57,764 bases of DNA from Paenibacillus sp. LHD-38. Its GTDB lineage: Bacteria; Bacillota; Bacilli; Paenibacillales; Paenibacillaceae. This document shows positions 1 to 9,400 of the stretch, one piece after another; the stretch's first letter is position 1; each line of letters starts with the position of its first letter. Location: contig NZ_JAVIFU010000045.1 of NCBI RefSeq assembly GCF_031157315.1, positions 1 through 57,764 on the forward strand, in the 5' to 3' direction. A program made the position numbers and the translations under genes. The notes under the pieces are model-generated. The model was given only the letters and a program-made list of their open reading frames with translations, was not told where the DNA came from and searched no databases.

Positions 1-261
1 AGCTGCAATGAACCGAAAGCCGAGCCGGACATCCAAAGGCCGACAGAAAAAGCAGACACCCGTCGTAATCGCGTTCCAAAGCTAGAAACAAACCCTTGAA
101 ATGGATTTAAATACCAAATTGACACTAGCTACCTGAGCTAAAGGCCCCTTGAGTTTTTAGCCTTTGTCTACGAGTATTTATTTTCAGATAATTCAGATAA
201 ATATCCATGTTAGCGTTTATGCAACGCTACTGAAACAACCTAACGATTCGAAAATCTTTCA
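1..261. other. Left edge, no complete gene
   Basis: No complete gene is visible. Positions 1-99 are an open frame on the plus strand (32 codons, stop TGA at 97-99) that could be the tail of a gene starting outside the window, but nothing in it is recognisable. Positions 100-261 are AT-rich and hold nothing I can name. Confidence 0.3.
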
Positions 262-2199
262 TCAGTAACGCAACCAAACATTCATTTCGCCCGCTTTGCG
301 ATTTCCCCATAAATAATAAGGGATAGCCTTGAAACGAACAGGTCTAGTCAGCTTACGGAGCGGCTGGTACGGTTGACTCTCCTTCCACGCAGATTCGTCC
401 ACCATCTGCCCGTCACCTTCCACAACAATGCACCCGCCTAACAGGTCGGCATCTGTACGCTCCGTCAGTTTCGGCTCCCCGGCTAATGATAGTGAAGCAA
501 TTGGCAAACCATTATCCGCTTCTTCGACGCAGTATACGAAAGGACCGCGTTGGATGGCAGCCTTGCCGGCATCTGCCCTGATTTGCGGGTTGGCGGCAAT
601 AAGTTTCGTCTCCAGCGGCAGCATCCAAGCAAGCGTATCACCATCCGACCAGCTTCGTTCAACTTTCGCATATCCATTTTCCACATGGTAATTTAGGTTG
701 GTTCCGTTCACTTTCAATATAGGACGTCCATCTTGGAACCAGTTCGGTATTCGCAGCGCAAGTTCAAATGCGGCGCTGTCAGCATCGCCAGATAGCGATA
801 TGGCAAATTCGATCTTGCCGTTCCATGGCAGTTCGGAGCGTTGTCGCAACATCACCCGGCACCCACCAGACTCAAAACCAATTTGACTACCAATAAATAG
901 GTGAGTGTATACTTTACTTCCATCATTGGTTACGTCGTAAATATAATCGCTAAGTGAACTGAGAAGTCGTGCTACGTTAGGCGGGCAACAGGAGCAGCCA
1001 AACCATGGTTGACGCACCGGCTTCACGTGAAACTTATCGGGATTTTTGGAGCTTGCCTCCGGCCAAACTTCTAACGGGTTTACATAAAAGAAATGTTTGC
1101 CGTCCTTGGACATACTGCCCAGCACATTGTTATATAGTGCTCTCTCCATCACATCGGCGTACTCGCTTTTGGCTTCTAGCTGCAGCATCCGGCGTGCCCA
1201 GAAGATCAAACCGATTGAGGCACATGTCTCTGCATACACGGTATCATTAGGCAGATCGTAATCGAACGAGAAAGCTTCTCCAAGATGAGTCGCCCCTATT
1301 CCGCCTGTGATATACATCTGCTTTCGTGTCGTATTGTCCCATAAGCGCTCACAAGCTTTACGCAGCTCGTTGTCATCGGTTAGCCGCGCCAGATCAGCCA
1401 TTGCCGTATACATATAGACAGCCCTAACAGAATGACCCACGGCTACTGATTGCTCACGTACTGGCAGATGACATTGATACACTTCTAGATTAGGTGTTCC
1501 TTCTGACCAAATACTTGTCTTGCCTCGGCGTTCCCATTCCTCAATAAAATAGCTTGGTTTGCTCCCCCGCTCGTCAATGAAATAACGGCTCAATTTTAAA
1601 AAGCGATCTTCTCCTGTAACTTCATATAGCTTGACCAACGCCAGTTCAATCTCTTGATGCCCGCAATATCCACGAATTTGATCTGGTTGTGTTCCAAACA
1701 AACGCTCAATGAGATCAGTGAAACGGAGAGCAATGTCCAGCAACTTGCTCTTTCCTGTAGCCTGAGAATAAGCGACCGCAGCTTCAATCAAATGACCTGC
1801 ACAATAAAGCTCGTGGGCTTCGTGAAGATTTGTCCACTGTTTTCCTGGTTCCTTAACCGTATAGTAAGTATTCAAGTAGCCGTTTTCATGCTGTGCTTGT
1901 CCGATTAGATCAATAGCACTGTCGGCGATTTTCTCCAGCTCAAGATCTGGATGATGTCTTAGAGAAAATGCAACCGCCTCCAACCATTTGTAGAGGTCAC
2001 TGTCTTGAAAGATCCAGCCCCCAAACTCACCTTCTTCCAAGCCTGCTGCAATTCTGAAGTTACGAATCGCATAACTAGGCGCTGCTCCTTCTATCCTATC
2101 GTTAAGTGCTTCCCATTGATAAGGGATGACTGTATTTCGAATTAGACCCGAATAGTCTTGCCAGAAGTTATCTTGAATGTCAACTTGCGTTTTCTGCAT
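262..2199 (-). CDS. GH127 beta-L-arabinofuranosidase (DUF1680)
   Basis: Predicted cytoplasmic enzyme that releases beta-linked L-arabinofuranose from short oligosaccharides. The 645-residue length is normal for GH127. The cysteine-based active site of this family is all present: Glu308 fits the general acid/base, Glu324 and Cys326 in an ETCAS motif fit zinc ligands, and Cys404-Cys405 in GCSCCPPN fit the nucleophile/zinc pair (spacings match HypBA1 Glu322, Glu338, Cys340, Cys417, Cys418). There is no signal peptide. The ATG start has a strong AGGAGG site about 7 bases upstream. It is transcribed divergently from the AraC-type regulator at 2323, which probably controls it. With GH51 and GH78 it points to degradation of arabinan-decorated rhamnogalacturonan. 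The family call is firm; the exact linkage is inferred. Confidence 0.93.
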   Translation of the reverse strand: MQKTQVDIQDNFWQDYSGLIRNTVIPYQWEALNDRIEGAAPSYAIRNFRIAAGLEEGEFGGWIFQDSDLYKWLEAVAFSLRHHPDLELEKIADSAIDLIGQAQHENGYLNTYYTVKEPGKQWTNLHEAHELYCAGHLIEAAVAYSQATGKSKLLDIALRFTDLIERLFGTQPDQIRGYCGHQEIELALVKLYEVTGEDRFLKLSRYFIDERGSKPSYFIEEWERRGKTSIWSEGTPNLEVYQCHLPVREQSVAVGHSVRAVYMYTAMADLARLTDDNELRKACERLWDNTTRKQMYITGGIGATHLGEAFSFDYDLPNDTVYAETCASIGLIFWARRMLQLEAKSEYADVMERALYNNVLGSMSKDGKHFFYVNPLEVWPEASSKNPDKFHVKPVRQPWFGCSCCPPNVARLLSSLSDYIYDVTNDGSKVYTHLFIGSQIGFESGGCRVMLRQRSELPWNGKIEFAISLSGDADSAAFELALRIPNWFQDGRPILKVNGTNLNYHVENGYAKVERSWSDGDTLAWMLPLETKLIAANPQIRADAGKAAIQRGPFVYCVEEADNGLPIASLSLAGEPKLTERTDADLLGGCIVVEGDGQMVDESAWKESQPYQPLRKLTRPVRFKAIPYYLWGNRKAGEMNVWLRY

Positions 2200-2322
2200 T
2201 TTGATTCCTCCTATAGAATTTGACTCTTAACGATTTCAATTATATGCTTTAATTATCTGGTGAAATAGAAATAAACTAACCTTTTTTTTATAAAAAATAA
2301 CACAGAATGGAGAGATGAAGGT

Positions 2323-3177
2323 TTGATCGAAGAGCTAATCGTTGAACTAAAAACACCGCCGATTCCCTATTATCTAGGATCCGGTTGTTCAGAATTCAAG
2401 ATAGGAGATCATCACCCAAAAAGAAAAAATCTTGGCATTTACGATCTGTTGATCGTGGTAAAGGGAGAACTGCACATAGGAGAAAATGGTCAGCAATGGA
2501 AGCTGACGAGAGGAGATACACTACTGCTGTTGCCGGAAGAAGAGCATTACTCGGTGAGTCCCTGCTCGCAGGAAACCGTTTTTTACTGGGTTCACTTTGA
2601 GCATTCGAAACAACAGGAAAATCACCCGAAAAACAATCAAAAAGGAATACTCTATACATCGCGGCCGTTCGGCAATCCTTACGGGCTTCGACTCCCTAAA
2701 CATTCACAACTATCCAATCCCGAGGTGTTCTTCGATAAGATAAAGCAATTGCTGGTGCTACCGATCAACAACTCTTTCTGGGAGGAGCAGCGCTTGCTAG
2801 CCGAGTTGCTCGCCATGCTGGAAAAAGGAGGATCGAACGGTTCAGGTTCAGTGGCGGCCCGCTTGGCGGAACGAGCTGCAGCATACATTCAGAAAAATTA
2901 TAAAGAAAAGATCACCAATGAAACTCTAGCTTCTGCTCTGCATTTTCATCCGAATTATATTGTTCGGTGTATGAAGACAAAGTATGAACTTACACCTAAT
3001 GAATATCTACACGAGTTCCGATTGGAGCGTGCTAAACGCCTACTTATCACTACGGAATGGCCGATCGACCGTATTGCCGAAGAAGTCGGTTTCCGCTACG
3101 CCCCCTACTTCTCAGCCTGCTTTAAGCGTAGCGTGGGTCTATCTCCTATCCGGTTTCGTAAACAGTTTTTGAAATAA
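2323..3177 (+). CDS. AraC-family regulator with N-terminal cupin
   Basis: One-component sugar-responsive transcription factor of 284 residues. Residues about 20-100 look like the AraC-type cupin ligand pocket (RGDTLLLLPEEEHY). Residues about 185-284 hold the two helix-turn-helix units, ending with the typical second-helix text IAEEVGFRYAPYFSACFKR and GLSPIRFRK. The start is TTG at 2323, supported by a GAGAGATGAAGG stretch just upstream; there is no good ATG. It lies back to back with the GH127 gene with a 123-base gap, so it most likely activates that gene. The ligand is not known; a pentose or pectin-derived sugar is an inference from context. Confidence 0.9.
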   Translation: MIEELIVELKTPPIPYYLGSGCSEFKIGDHHPKRKNLGIYDLLIVVKGELHIGENGQQWKLTRGDTLLLLPEEEHYSVSPCSQETVFYWVHFEHSKQQENHPKNNQKGILYTSRPFGNPYGLRLPKHSQLSNPEVFFDKIKQLLVLPINNSFWEEQRLLAELLAMLEKGGSNGSGSVAARLAERAAAYIQKNYKEKITNETLASALHFHPNYIVRCMKTKYELTPNEYLHEFRLERAKRLLITTEWPIDRIAEEVGFRYAPYFSACFKRSVGLSPIRFRKQFLK

Positions 3178-3315
3178 CCTTTCGAGTAAGTCTCTATTCA
3201 TAACTAAGATAAGTTCTTTTTCTAGTTTTTGTGGAATGATTTAATCACTTACCAACTCACAAAATGCTTACTGTCAGATTTGCTTTCACTGACACAATAT
3301 TAATTCAAAAGAAAT

Positions 3316-3340
3316 AAAAAAAACCACCTATAAGGGTGGC
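3316..3340 (-). terminator. Rho-independent terminator after the GH78 gene
   Basis: Read on the minus strand, a CCACC/GGTGG stem (3324-3328 with 3335-3339) with a 6-base loop is followed by a run of eight T. It lies about 100 bases beyond the stop of the GH78 gene. Confidence 0.75.
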
Positions 3341-3438
3341 TTGCACTCAAGAAGAATGCAAAAGTATAGATAGGAGTGGAGAGTCCTGTCCTAAAACCTG
3401 TAGCTTTTAGTGTAACCATACCCAATCCGTAAAAGGCG

Positions 3439-5412
3439 TTACATCAAATTCATTATGAAAGGAATATCTTTCATGAGAGGATACTCCCTCCCAAGAATAC
3501 GTACCGTTCCGCCCGATTGATCAGTGACAACCTCGAGAGATTGCTGTGTCAGTTCTACGGATACGGTTCCCCCGTTTACCGGGACCGTTCCTTTCATCCA
3601 TTCTAATCCGCCAAGCCGAGGTTCCACGACGAATGTATCGTATCCGGCCGAGGTGGAGTACACGCCAAGATAATACCGCCCCAGCAAATAGATCGGACTC
3701 GCTCCCCATGCATGGCATAAGCTTTTGCCGTAGCGGTCGCCGTACATGCCGTATCGTTCAAGGTCGGTTACCGCAGGGTTGTACTCCTCCCAGAAGGTTG
3801 TCGCTCCCAATTGCAGCATGCCACCCCAATAGTCCTGTATTTGATCGGTGACATCACCCAATCGGCCGATATTGCACATTACCTCCAGCTCGTAAAACTT
3901 AAAGTAAGGCGTGCTGATCTGAGGCACGGCGTCGTTTAGAAGCACGTTCGCGATTATGCTCTCCCGCTGCTCCGTATCCGCATATCCCCAAAGCAGCGCA
4001 AAAATATTGGTATGACGAGTAATATTGCGATTACCGGATTCGAAGCTATCTATATACGCTCCTCGTTCTTCGTCCCAGAACGACGCTTTAATCTGTTCCT
4101 TTAACTGGTCATACCGTTTAATATAACGCTCTTCGCCATTCCCAAGCAGCTCGCCGCATGCCCATGTCGCCTTCAGGCTTTCCGCAAAGAGTATTTGTTC
4201 GGCGCTCACGGCACCGATTTTGTCGATTTCCGCCCAATCGATGAATACCCAATCTCCCTCTCTACCTCGAATAAATCCGTCGTCATCCGCAAGCGAGATA
4301 CAATAATCCATCATCGATTTCATCCGTGGATAGATAAATGTAATAAAGTCCATATCCTTCGTCGCTTGATAATACGCATCTATACTCATGATCCAGAAGA
4401 AGGAGTAATCAAGAATCGTGTTGATATGCTTAACGATAGGATCCTTACCGCGCAATGCGATAATCGTTCGCTTCGTAATATCCGCATCGAAATAAAGGTA
4501 GTTGTTGATCAAGTAGCTTTGATACGCGTCACCCGACCATACCCATCGATCTCGTTTGATCCCGTCCAAGAAAAACTCCCTGCTGTTCAAATGAAACGTA
4601 TATTCGGCCATATCCCAAATCCGATTGATCATTTCATTCGAACAAGTAAAGCTTCCTCTTCGGTCAAACGGCAAAAACTCGTACAAGGCAGTCAGCATGA
4701 ATTGCTCTGTCCCTACCCCCTGAACGAATAAATAACGAAATGCCCGTGGAGGACATCGATACGTATCGCTTCCGGCCGGAACGGTATCAATGAGAATACT
4801 GTGCTCCGTATCCAATGCTTCATCAATCGATTCACCGTAAAATAACTGAATACCGTTAGGTGCCTGAATATGCTTGAACGATAATGCAGCAAATGTTTCT
4901 TGCCCGAAGTCGTACAGAATGCCGTCCTGTCCGGCTTCTACCGATAAAGGCTTCAATACCTTATATTGAAACGCAAAAATGTTAGGGTCGTCTTCTCTGT
5001 TCATATACAGCCCGTTGGAGCCTGCAGGAAGCCATTCGAAGCTGAAATCATTTGCCTCCCAAGACGAGTCGCTGACACTCCGTTCCCCGTCCACATAGAC
5101 GCAAGGTAGTCCGTCCGTACGAGCAATACTAATAACAATCTCATGGTTGCCAGCTGAAAGGATAATCGGTTGCCGAAAGGGGTGCTTATGTCCATCGACC
5201 ATAACATGCCCGATACCACGGGCATAGACGGTCATTTCTTCAGGAGCGTCGCAGCATACCTCTTTGCGGAAACGCACATTATGATAGCAGTCGTCCAGAC
5301 GCCAAAAAGCCGGCCAGTAATGATTGCGTTCTTCCCGCCGGGTGTTCAACAGCAAATGATGGTATATCTCGAAATCACCAGGATACCATATCCACATAGG
5401 CTTTTTATTCAA
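3439..5412 (-). CDS. GH78 alpha-L-rhamnosidase-like protein
   Basis: Intracellular glycosidase, predicted to remove terminal alpha-L-rhamnose from oligosaccharides. The protein has 657 residues: an N-terminal beta-rich part (1-250) and an (alpha/alpha)6 barrel (about 255-590), followed by a short C-terminal beta domain. The barrel starts with FTCSNEMINRIWD, and DGIKRDRWVWSGD at 283-295 matches the GH78 catalytic loop, although the usual Glu in the RxER part is Asp288 here. A second acid is likely in the TFWEEYNP motif near 540-545. There is no signal peptide. The start is TTG, with a GGATGAG site upstream; a downstream ATG at codon 6 is possible. Shorter than most GH78 enzymes (about 900 residues), so the substrate may be a small oligosaccharide. 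Confidence 0.85.
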   Translation of the reverse strand: MNKKPMWIWYPGDFEIYHHLLLNTRREERNHYWPAFWRLDDCYHNVRFRKEVCCDAPEEMTVYARGIGHVMVDGHKHPFRQPIILSAGNHEIVISIARTDGLPCVYVDGERSVSDSSWEANDFSFEWLPAGSNGLYMNREDDPNIFAFQYKVLKPLSVEAGQDGILYDFGQETFAALSFKHIQAPNGIQLFYGESIDEALDTEHSILIDTVPAGSDTYRCPPRAFRYLFVQGVGTEQFMLTALYEFLPFDRRGSFTCSNEMINRIWDMAEYTFHLNSREFFLDGIKRDRWVWSGDAYQSYLINNYLYFDADITKRTIIALRGKDPIVKHINTILDYSFFWIMSIDAYYQATKDMDFITFIYPRMKSMMDYCISLADDDGFIRGREGDWVFIDWAEIDKIGAVSAEQILFAESLKATWACGELLGNGEERYIKRYDQLKEQIKASFWDEERGAYIDSFESGNRNITRHTNIFALLWGYADTEQRESIIANVLLNDAVPQISTPYFKFYELEVMCNIGRLGDVTDQIQDYWGGMLQLGATTFWEEYNPAVTDLERYGMYGDRYGKSLCHAWGASPIYLLGRYYLGVYSTSAGYDTFVVEPRLGGLEWMKGTVPVNGGTVSVELTQQSLEVVTDQSGGTVRILGREYPLMKDIPFIMNLM

Positions 5413-5535
5413 GTCAATCTCATCCTTTCATAGCTCCTGCTAAGAGCGGAGGCTGTACGAGTTTATATTATCAAACCTTGTTATAGGCCGTAGAGCGAAA
5501 CATCGATCCCCCTATCAGAAGGTTTTGTCCCATTA

Positions 5536-5700
5536 CTACCCCTTAACGCTACTGATAACCATACCTTTCACGAAATACCGCTGTAGGAACGGATAGGTTA
5601 TTAATACCGGAAGACCGCCTACGAGAATTTGCGAAGCTTTGACCGTCCTCTCCGACAGGTTTTTCAGATTCTCCAAGTCCTCGAGCGTTACATGATTACA
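5536..5700 (-). pseudogene. Remnant: C-terminus of a sugar ABC permease (LplC/YtcP type)
   Basis: The minus strand encodes about 54 residues that read ...TLEDLENLKNLSER, VKASQILVGGLPVL, ITYPFLQRYFVKGMVI and SSVKG before TAG. This is the standard C-terminus of carbohydrate permeases and resembles the ends of the intact permeases at 15713 and 27117 (YPFIQKYFVQGVMLGAVK, YPFLQKHFVKGVMIGAVK). No upstream part of the gene is present, so only the tail survives. It lies directly between the GH78 gene and a rhamnosidase tail, which suggests a deletion joined the ends of a former operon. Confidence 0.8.
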
Positions 5701-5776
5701 TGCTATTTGTTACTAGCCCATCCGTTCTTATGGAAAATCTGAAATTTCCCGATCCTGCAACTTGATTCCAGCACTT

Positions 5777-6049
5777 TCATTCGTCTTTATGAATGGTATA
5801 CGACAAGCAGTCCATGTCTAGCCGCCCCGAGGGAAATAGTAGAAGGCTGATGTCGGCAGTCGCTCCTACAGGGATCTGAGCCTCTAACGTAATGCCAGCG
5901 TCATCTCGATGGTAATGCACGTGAATAAGGCCATAAGGACTCCATACGCTTCCTTTTGCTGTTTTGATGAGGTTTGTTAACGAAGGCTCAATAATCAAAT
6001 TTCGATATCCCGGTTCCATTGGCCTGATGCCTAGAACATAAGATGTCAA
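5777..6049 (-). pseudogene. Remnant: C-terminal domain of a rhamnosidase-like glycosidase
   Basis: A 90-codon open frame that matches the C-terminal beta domain of GH78-type enzymes: TSYVLGIRPMEPGYRNLII then EPSL and a KGSVWSPYGLIHVHY strand. In intact enzymes this text follows the catalytic barrel, which is missing here. The frame at 5988-6260 may hold a few more shifted codons (ILEEWASRAF) but cannot be read with confidence. Its position next to the permease remnant suggests both are debris of one lost operon. It could still be translated as a short peptide, but no function is expected. Confidence 0.7.
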
Positions 6050-6414
6050 CCATTACTTTACGTGCCCTATCATCGCGTGGTTTCTGGAACGGACCATGGT
6101 ACCTAGTCATAATTCTTGGTAATTCCAATATTCCGGAAGAGTTGGCGGCGTTGTCGTATTTACGGTTTACGGTAACCGAGAGAAAAGCTCGGGATGCCCA
6201 TTCTTCCAGGATATTCAGACCCAGGATGCAGAGCTTTATATTTATATGTATTTCGGACACGCCAAGACCGAACCGATGCGCCTAGGGCTACAAAGACCTT
6301 ATACTTCTTCCTCCAATTATTAGGAATATATTATATCCCTCCAGCTTATTATTCGTTATATCCCCACCCTCTTACTTTTCTCTGTTCTATCCTTTCAGAG
6401 CTATGAGTAATTAC
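6050..6414. other. Degenerate stretch without a gene
   Basis: Several short overlapping frames but none with a recognisable protein. Together with the two remnants at 5536-6049 it forms about 1 kb of decayed sequence between the GH78 gene and the large CE12-PL11 gene. Confidence 0.5.
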
Positions 6415-6443
6415 AAAGCAGCCATTATAGGAATGGCTGCTTT
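6415..6443 (-). terminator. Strong hairpin after the CE12-PL11 gene
   Basis: Perfect 12-base inverted repeat AAAGCAGCCATT / AATGGCTGCTTT with a 5-base loop, 36 bases beyond the stop codon of the large secreted protein. The T run is weak on the minus strand, so termination may rely on stem strength. Confidence 0.75.
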
Positions 6444-6478
6444 GCTTTACGTTCATCTTCTCTTCATTGAGACAACTA

Positions 6479-9400
6479 CTACTTAACAATAACTGTTATT
6501 ATTGATGTCGTTGTCTCTCCTGCTTCATTGCTTAATACCGCTTGATACTTATAGGTGCCCGCACTTTTACCGATAATATTGGATACAGCGGATTGGGCGC
6601 CTGGCGAATGAGCAACAAGCGATTGTGAATCTACAAGTGTTCCATCCTCGTAAAGTTTATATTGGGTTGCATTGGTCCCCCACCATAAATTCATCGTGAC
6701 CTTGTAGCTTCCATCCTTATCCCAGTTATCATGGGATAATACCGCTTTGCCCGGAGAAGCGTCCGTTACGTTCACGGTAATAGAGTCACATTTGGTTGTA
6801 CCAAAAGAATTGATCAGTTCGCATGTATAAACATAGGTACCATTTTTCTTTCCGCTGAAATCTGTCTTCACCGATTGAGCGGCAGGCGATGCGTCGATCA
6901 GACTCACGGCATTTACGAGTACCCCGTTCTCGTAAAGCTTGAATTTCGTTCCATTATTTCCCCACCACATATTCATTGTGATGGAATAGTCCCCGTCTTT
7001 TAATCCTGTATCATAGCCATTATTATCAGACAGAACCGGTTTGCCAGGTGCACCTTCTGCCAGTGGCAAAGAGTGCGTACCTGCAATTTGAATTTTTGGT
7101 GCAGGAGGCTCCTCCATGCCGGTACCGAGGTAGAAGCCTGTATGCGGAGGCTGGTTATAACCGACGTTCTGCCAAGCAACGCCGAGACGGTAAACAGGAT
7201 CGTGCATCAACGTACGTAGACGCGTCTCTGTTACGTCGGTCATCGTATAGATCCGCAGCTCGGAGTTGTCTGCGCTCCGCCAGATGACTTCCTCACGCCA
7301 GTCACCAAACAGGTCTGCCTGCAGATTTGGTGTACCTTTCGTGTAGTTGTTGGACAGTGTCCCCTCTGCCTTCACCAGGTTGATGGTCGTACCATTCTCG
7401 TAATCCCATTTGTCGATCGTACCAGGTCCCGCGCCAATTGCTTGATTCCATTGGTGGTTGAGTAACTCGCGACTCAAATCTCCGTCCCACCAGATAGCAA
7501 AGTTCGTGGAGGAAGGAATTCTCGTCGTAATCAGTTCGCCCTTCGCGCTGTACAGCCCTGTCACCGGATTATTATTCCCATCCAAGATGGTTGCAGACCA
7601 TGCCTCTTCACCAAGATAATTAGGGTCAATGTCAGCACTCAATCCCCGACCGGTATCGATCCCCGTCTTAACGCCCCAAATAATCTCGCCTGTTTCTGCA
7701 TCTCTGAAATCCATACCATACGGCACTGCACCATGTTCATGCACGCCGAACACTTCAAGCCCTAGGCGGCTCGGATCCAGATCGCCCAAATGCATTGCGT
7801 CACCATGCTCAAGCTGAGTGTTATAGAGCGGCTTTCCATTGTCGTCAATCGCCATCGCTCCAAACGTGATCTCGTCCTTGCCGTCTCCGTCAACGTCACC
7901 TACAGACAGATTATGATTACCTTGCCCTTCGTAGGATAGACCAATCTCCTCATCGTTTGTATCGAACTTCCAACGTTCTACCAATTGACCATTCTTATAA
8001 TCGTATGCAACGATAACCGTTCTCGAATAGTAACCCCTGCTGAAAATCAAGCTCGGATGCTCGCCATCCAGATAAGCAACAGCCGCCAGGAACCGGTCAA
8101 CCCGGTTGCCGTAGCCGTCTCCCCAATCGGCGACAACGCCGCGCGGGGGGGCGTAGTCGGTTGTTGTAATTGCTTTGCCCGTCATCCCGTCGAAGACTGT
8201 CAGATACTCTGGCCCTTGCAGGACGTAACCACCACTGTTCCGATGATCGATTACTGGGTCTCCGATAGAGGCTCCCGTACCGTCCACTGTTCCGTCAGCC
8301 GTCTTGAGTGCTACTTCCGCCTTGCCGTTGCCATCAAGGTCAAAGACAATGAATTGTGTGTAATGCGCGCCTGCACGAATGTTCTTGCCCATATCAATTC
8401 GCCACAATCTTGTGCCATCCAGCTTGTAGGCATCAATGTAAACTTTACCGGTATAACCGCCTTGCGAGTTGTCGCGTGCGTTGGACGGTTCCCATTTAAC
8501 GACTAGTTCATAGGTGCCATCACCGTCCAGATCGCCAACACTCGTATCGTTAGCAAGATAAGTGTAGGCTTCGCCTGTTGGAGTAACGCCACCTTCAGGC
8601 TTTTGAAGTGGCACGGGTAAGTAATTTTTGTTCCAAACCGTCGTTTCTTTCGCTGCTAAGGTTTCTTTCCCATTTGCAGCGACTATTTTTAAAACGTACA
8701 CGGAGGCTTCCGTACCTGCTGCGTCTAGTAAATTCGTCGCCCCTCTTATCGGTTTCGCATTGACCTTGACTCCGTCACGGTAGAGATTAAAGGCGATATC
8801 AGAAGGATCATTTCCTAGCATTCTCCATCCAACATACATGCTATCGGCTCGTTTGACAGCGATAAGCGCGCGATCTAAATATTCGGCCTGTCGGTATAAC
8901 ACTGTTACCGCAGGCGTAGCCAGCTTTTCTGACTGAATCGATATGCCGCCTGCGCTTACTGCTGAAACCTTATAAAAATACGGTATTGTCGTTAACACTG
9001 TCGTGTCGGTATAGCTCGTATCTTGCGTCCTCCCGATCAGATCGAAGGTACCGTTTGACTTATCCGAGCGGTAGATGTAGTAGAGTATAGCCCCAGTGCT
9101 CGCGTCCCAAGTAATAGACAAGTCGTTCTTGTTCACTTCGCCATATTGAAGATTACTCGGCGCATTCGGAATCGCTACGTTCGGATCGACTAAAGATACC
9201 GAAACCGATCCCACTGCTCCCGTCTCTGCATTCGCAATATCTACAGCAGTTACCTGATAAATATATTCCAGGCCGAGATCCGCTCTATCGTCCACATATT
9301 CAGTTGTTGTCACATTTCCAAGAAGAACGAATTTGTCTGTACCAACAACTTTCCGGTAAACATTATACTTGTACGCATCATCGACACCTGTCCACGAAAG

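Noticed and set aside
4195..4731. 178-codon plus-strand open frame
   Set aside because: It is antisense to the GH78 gene, has no recognisable protein text and no ribosome site.
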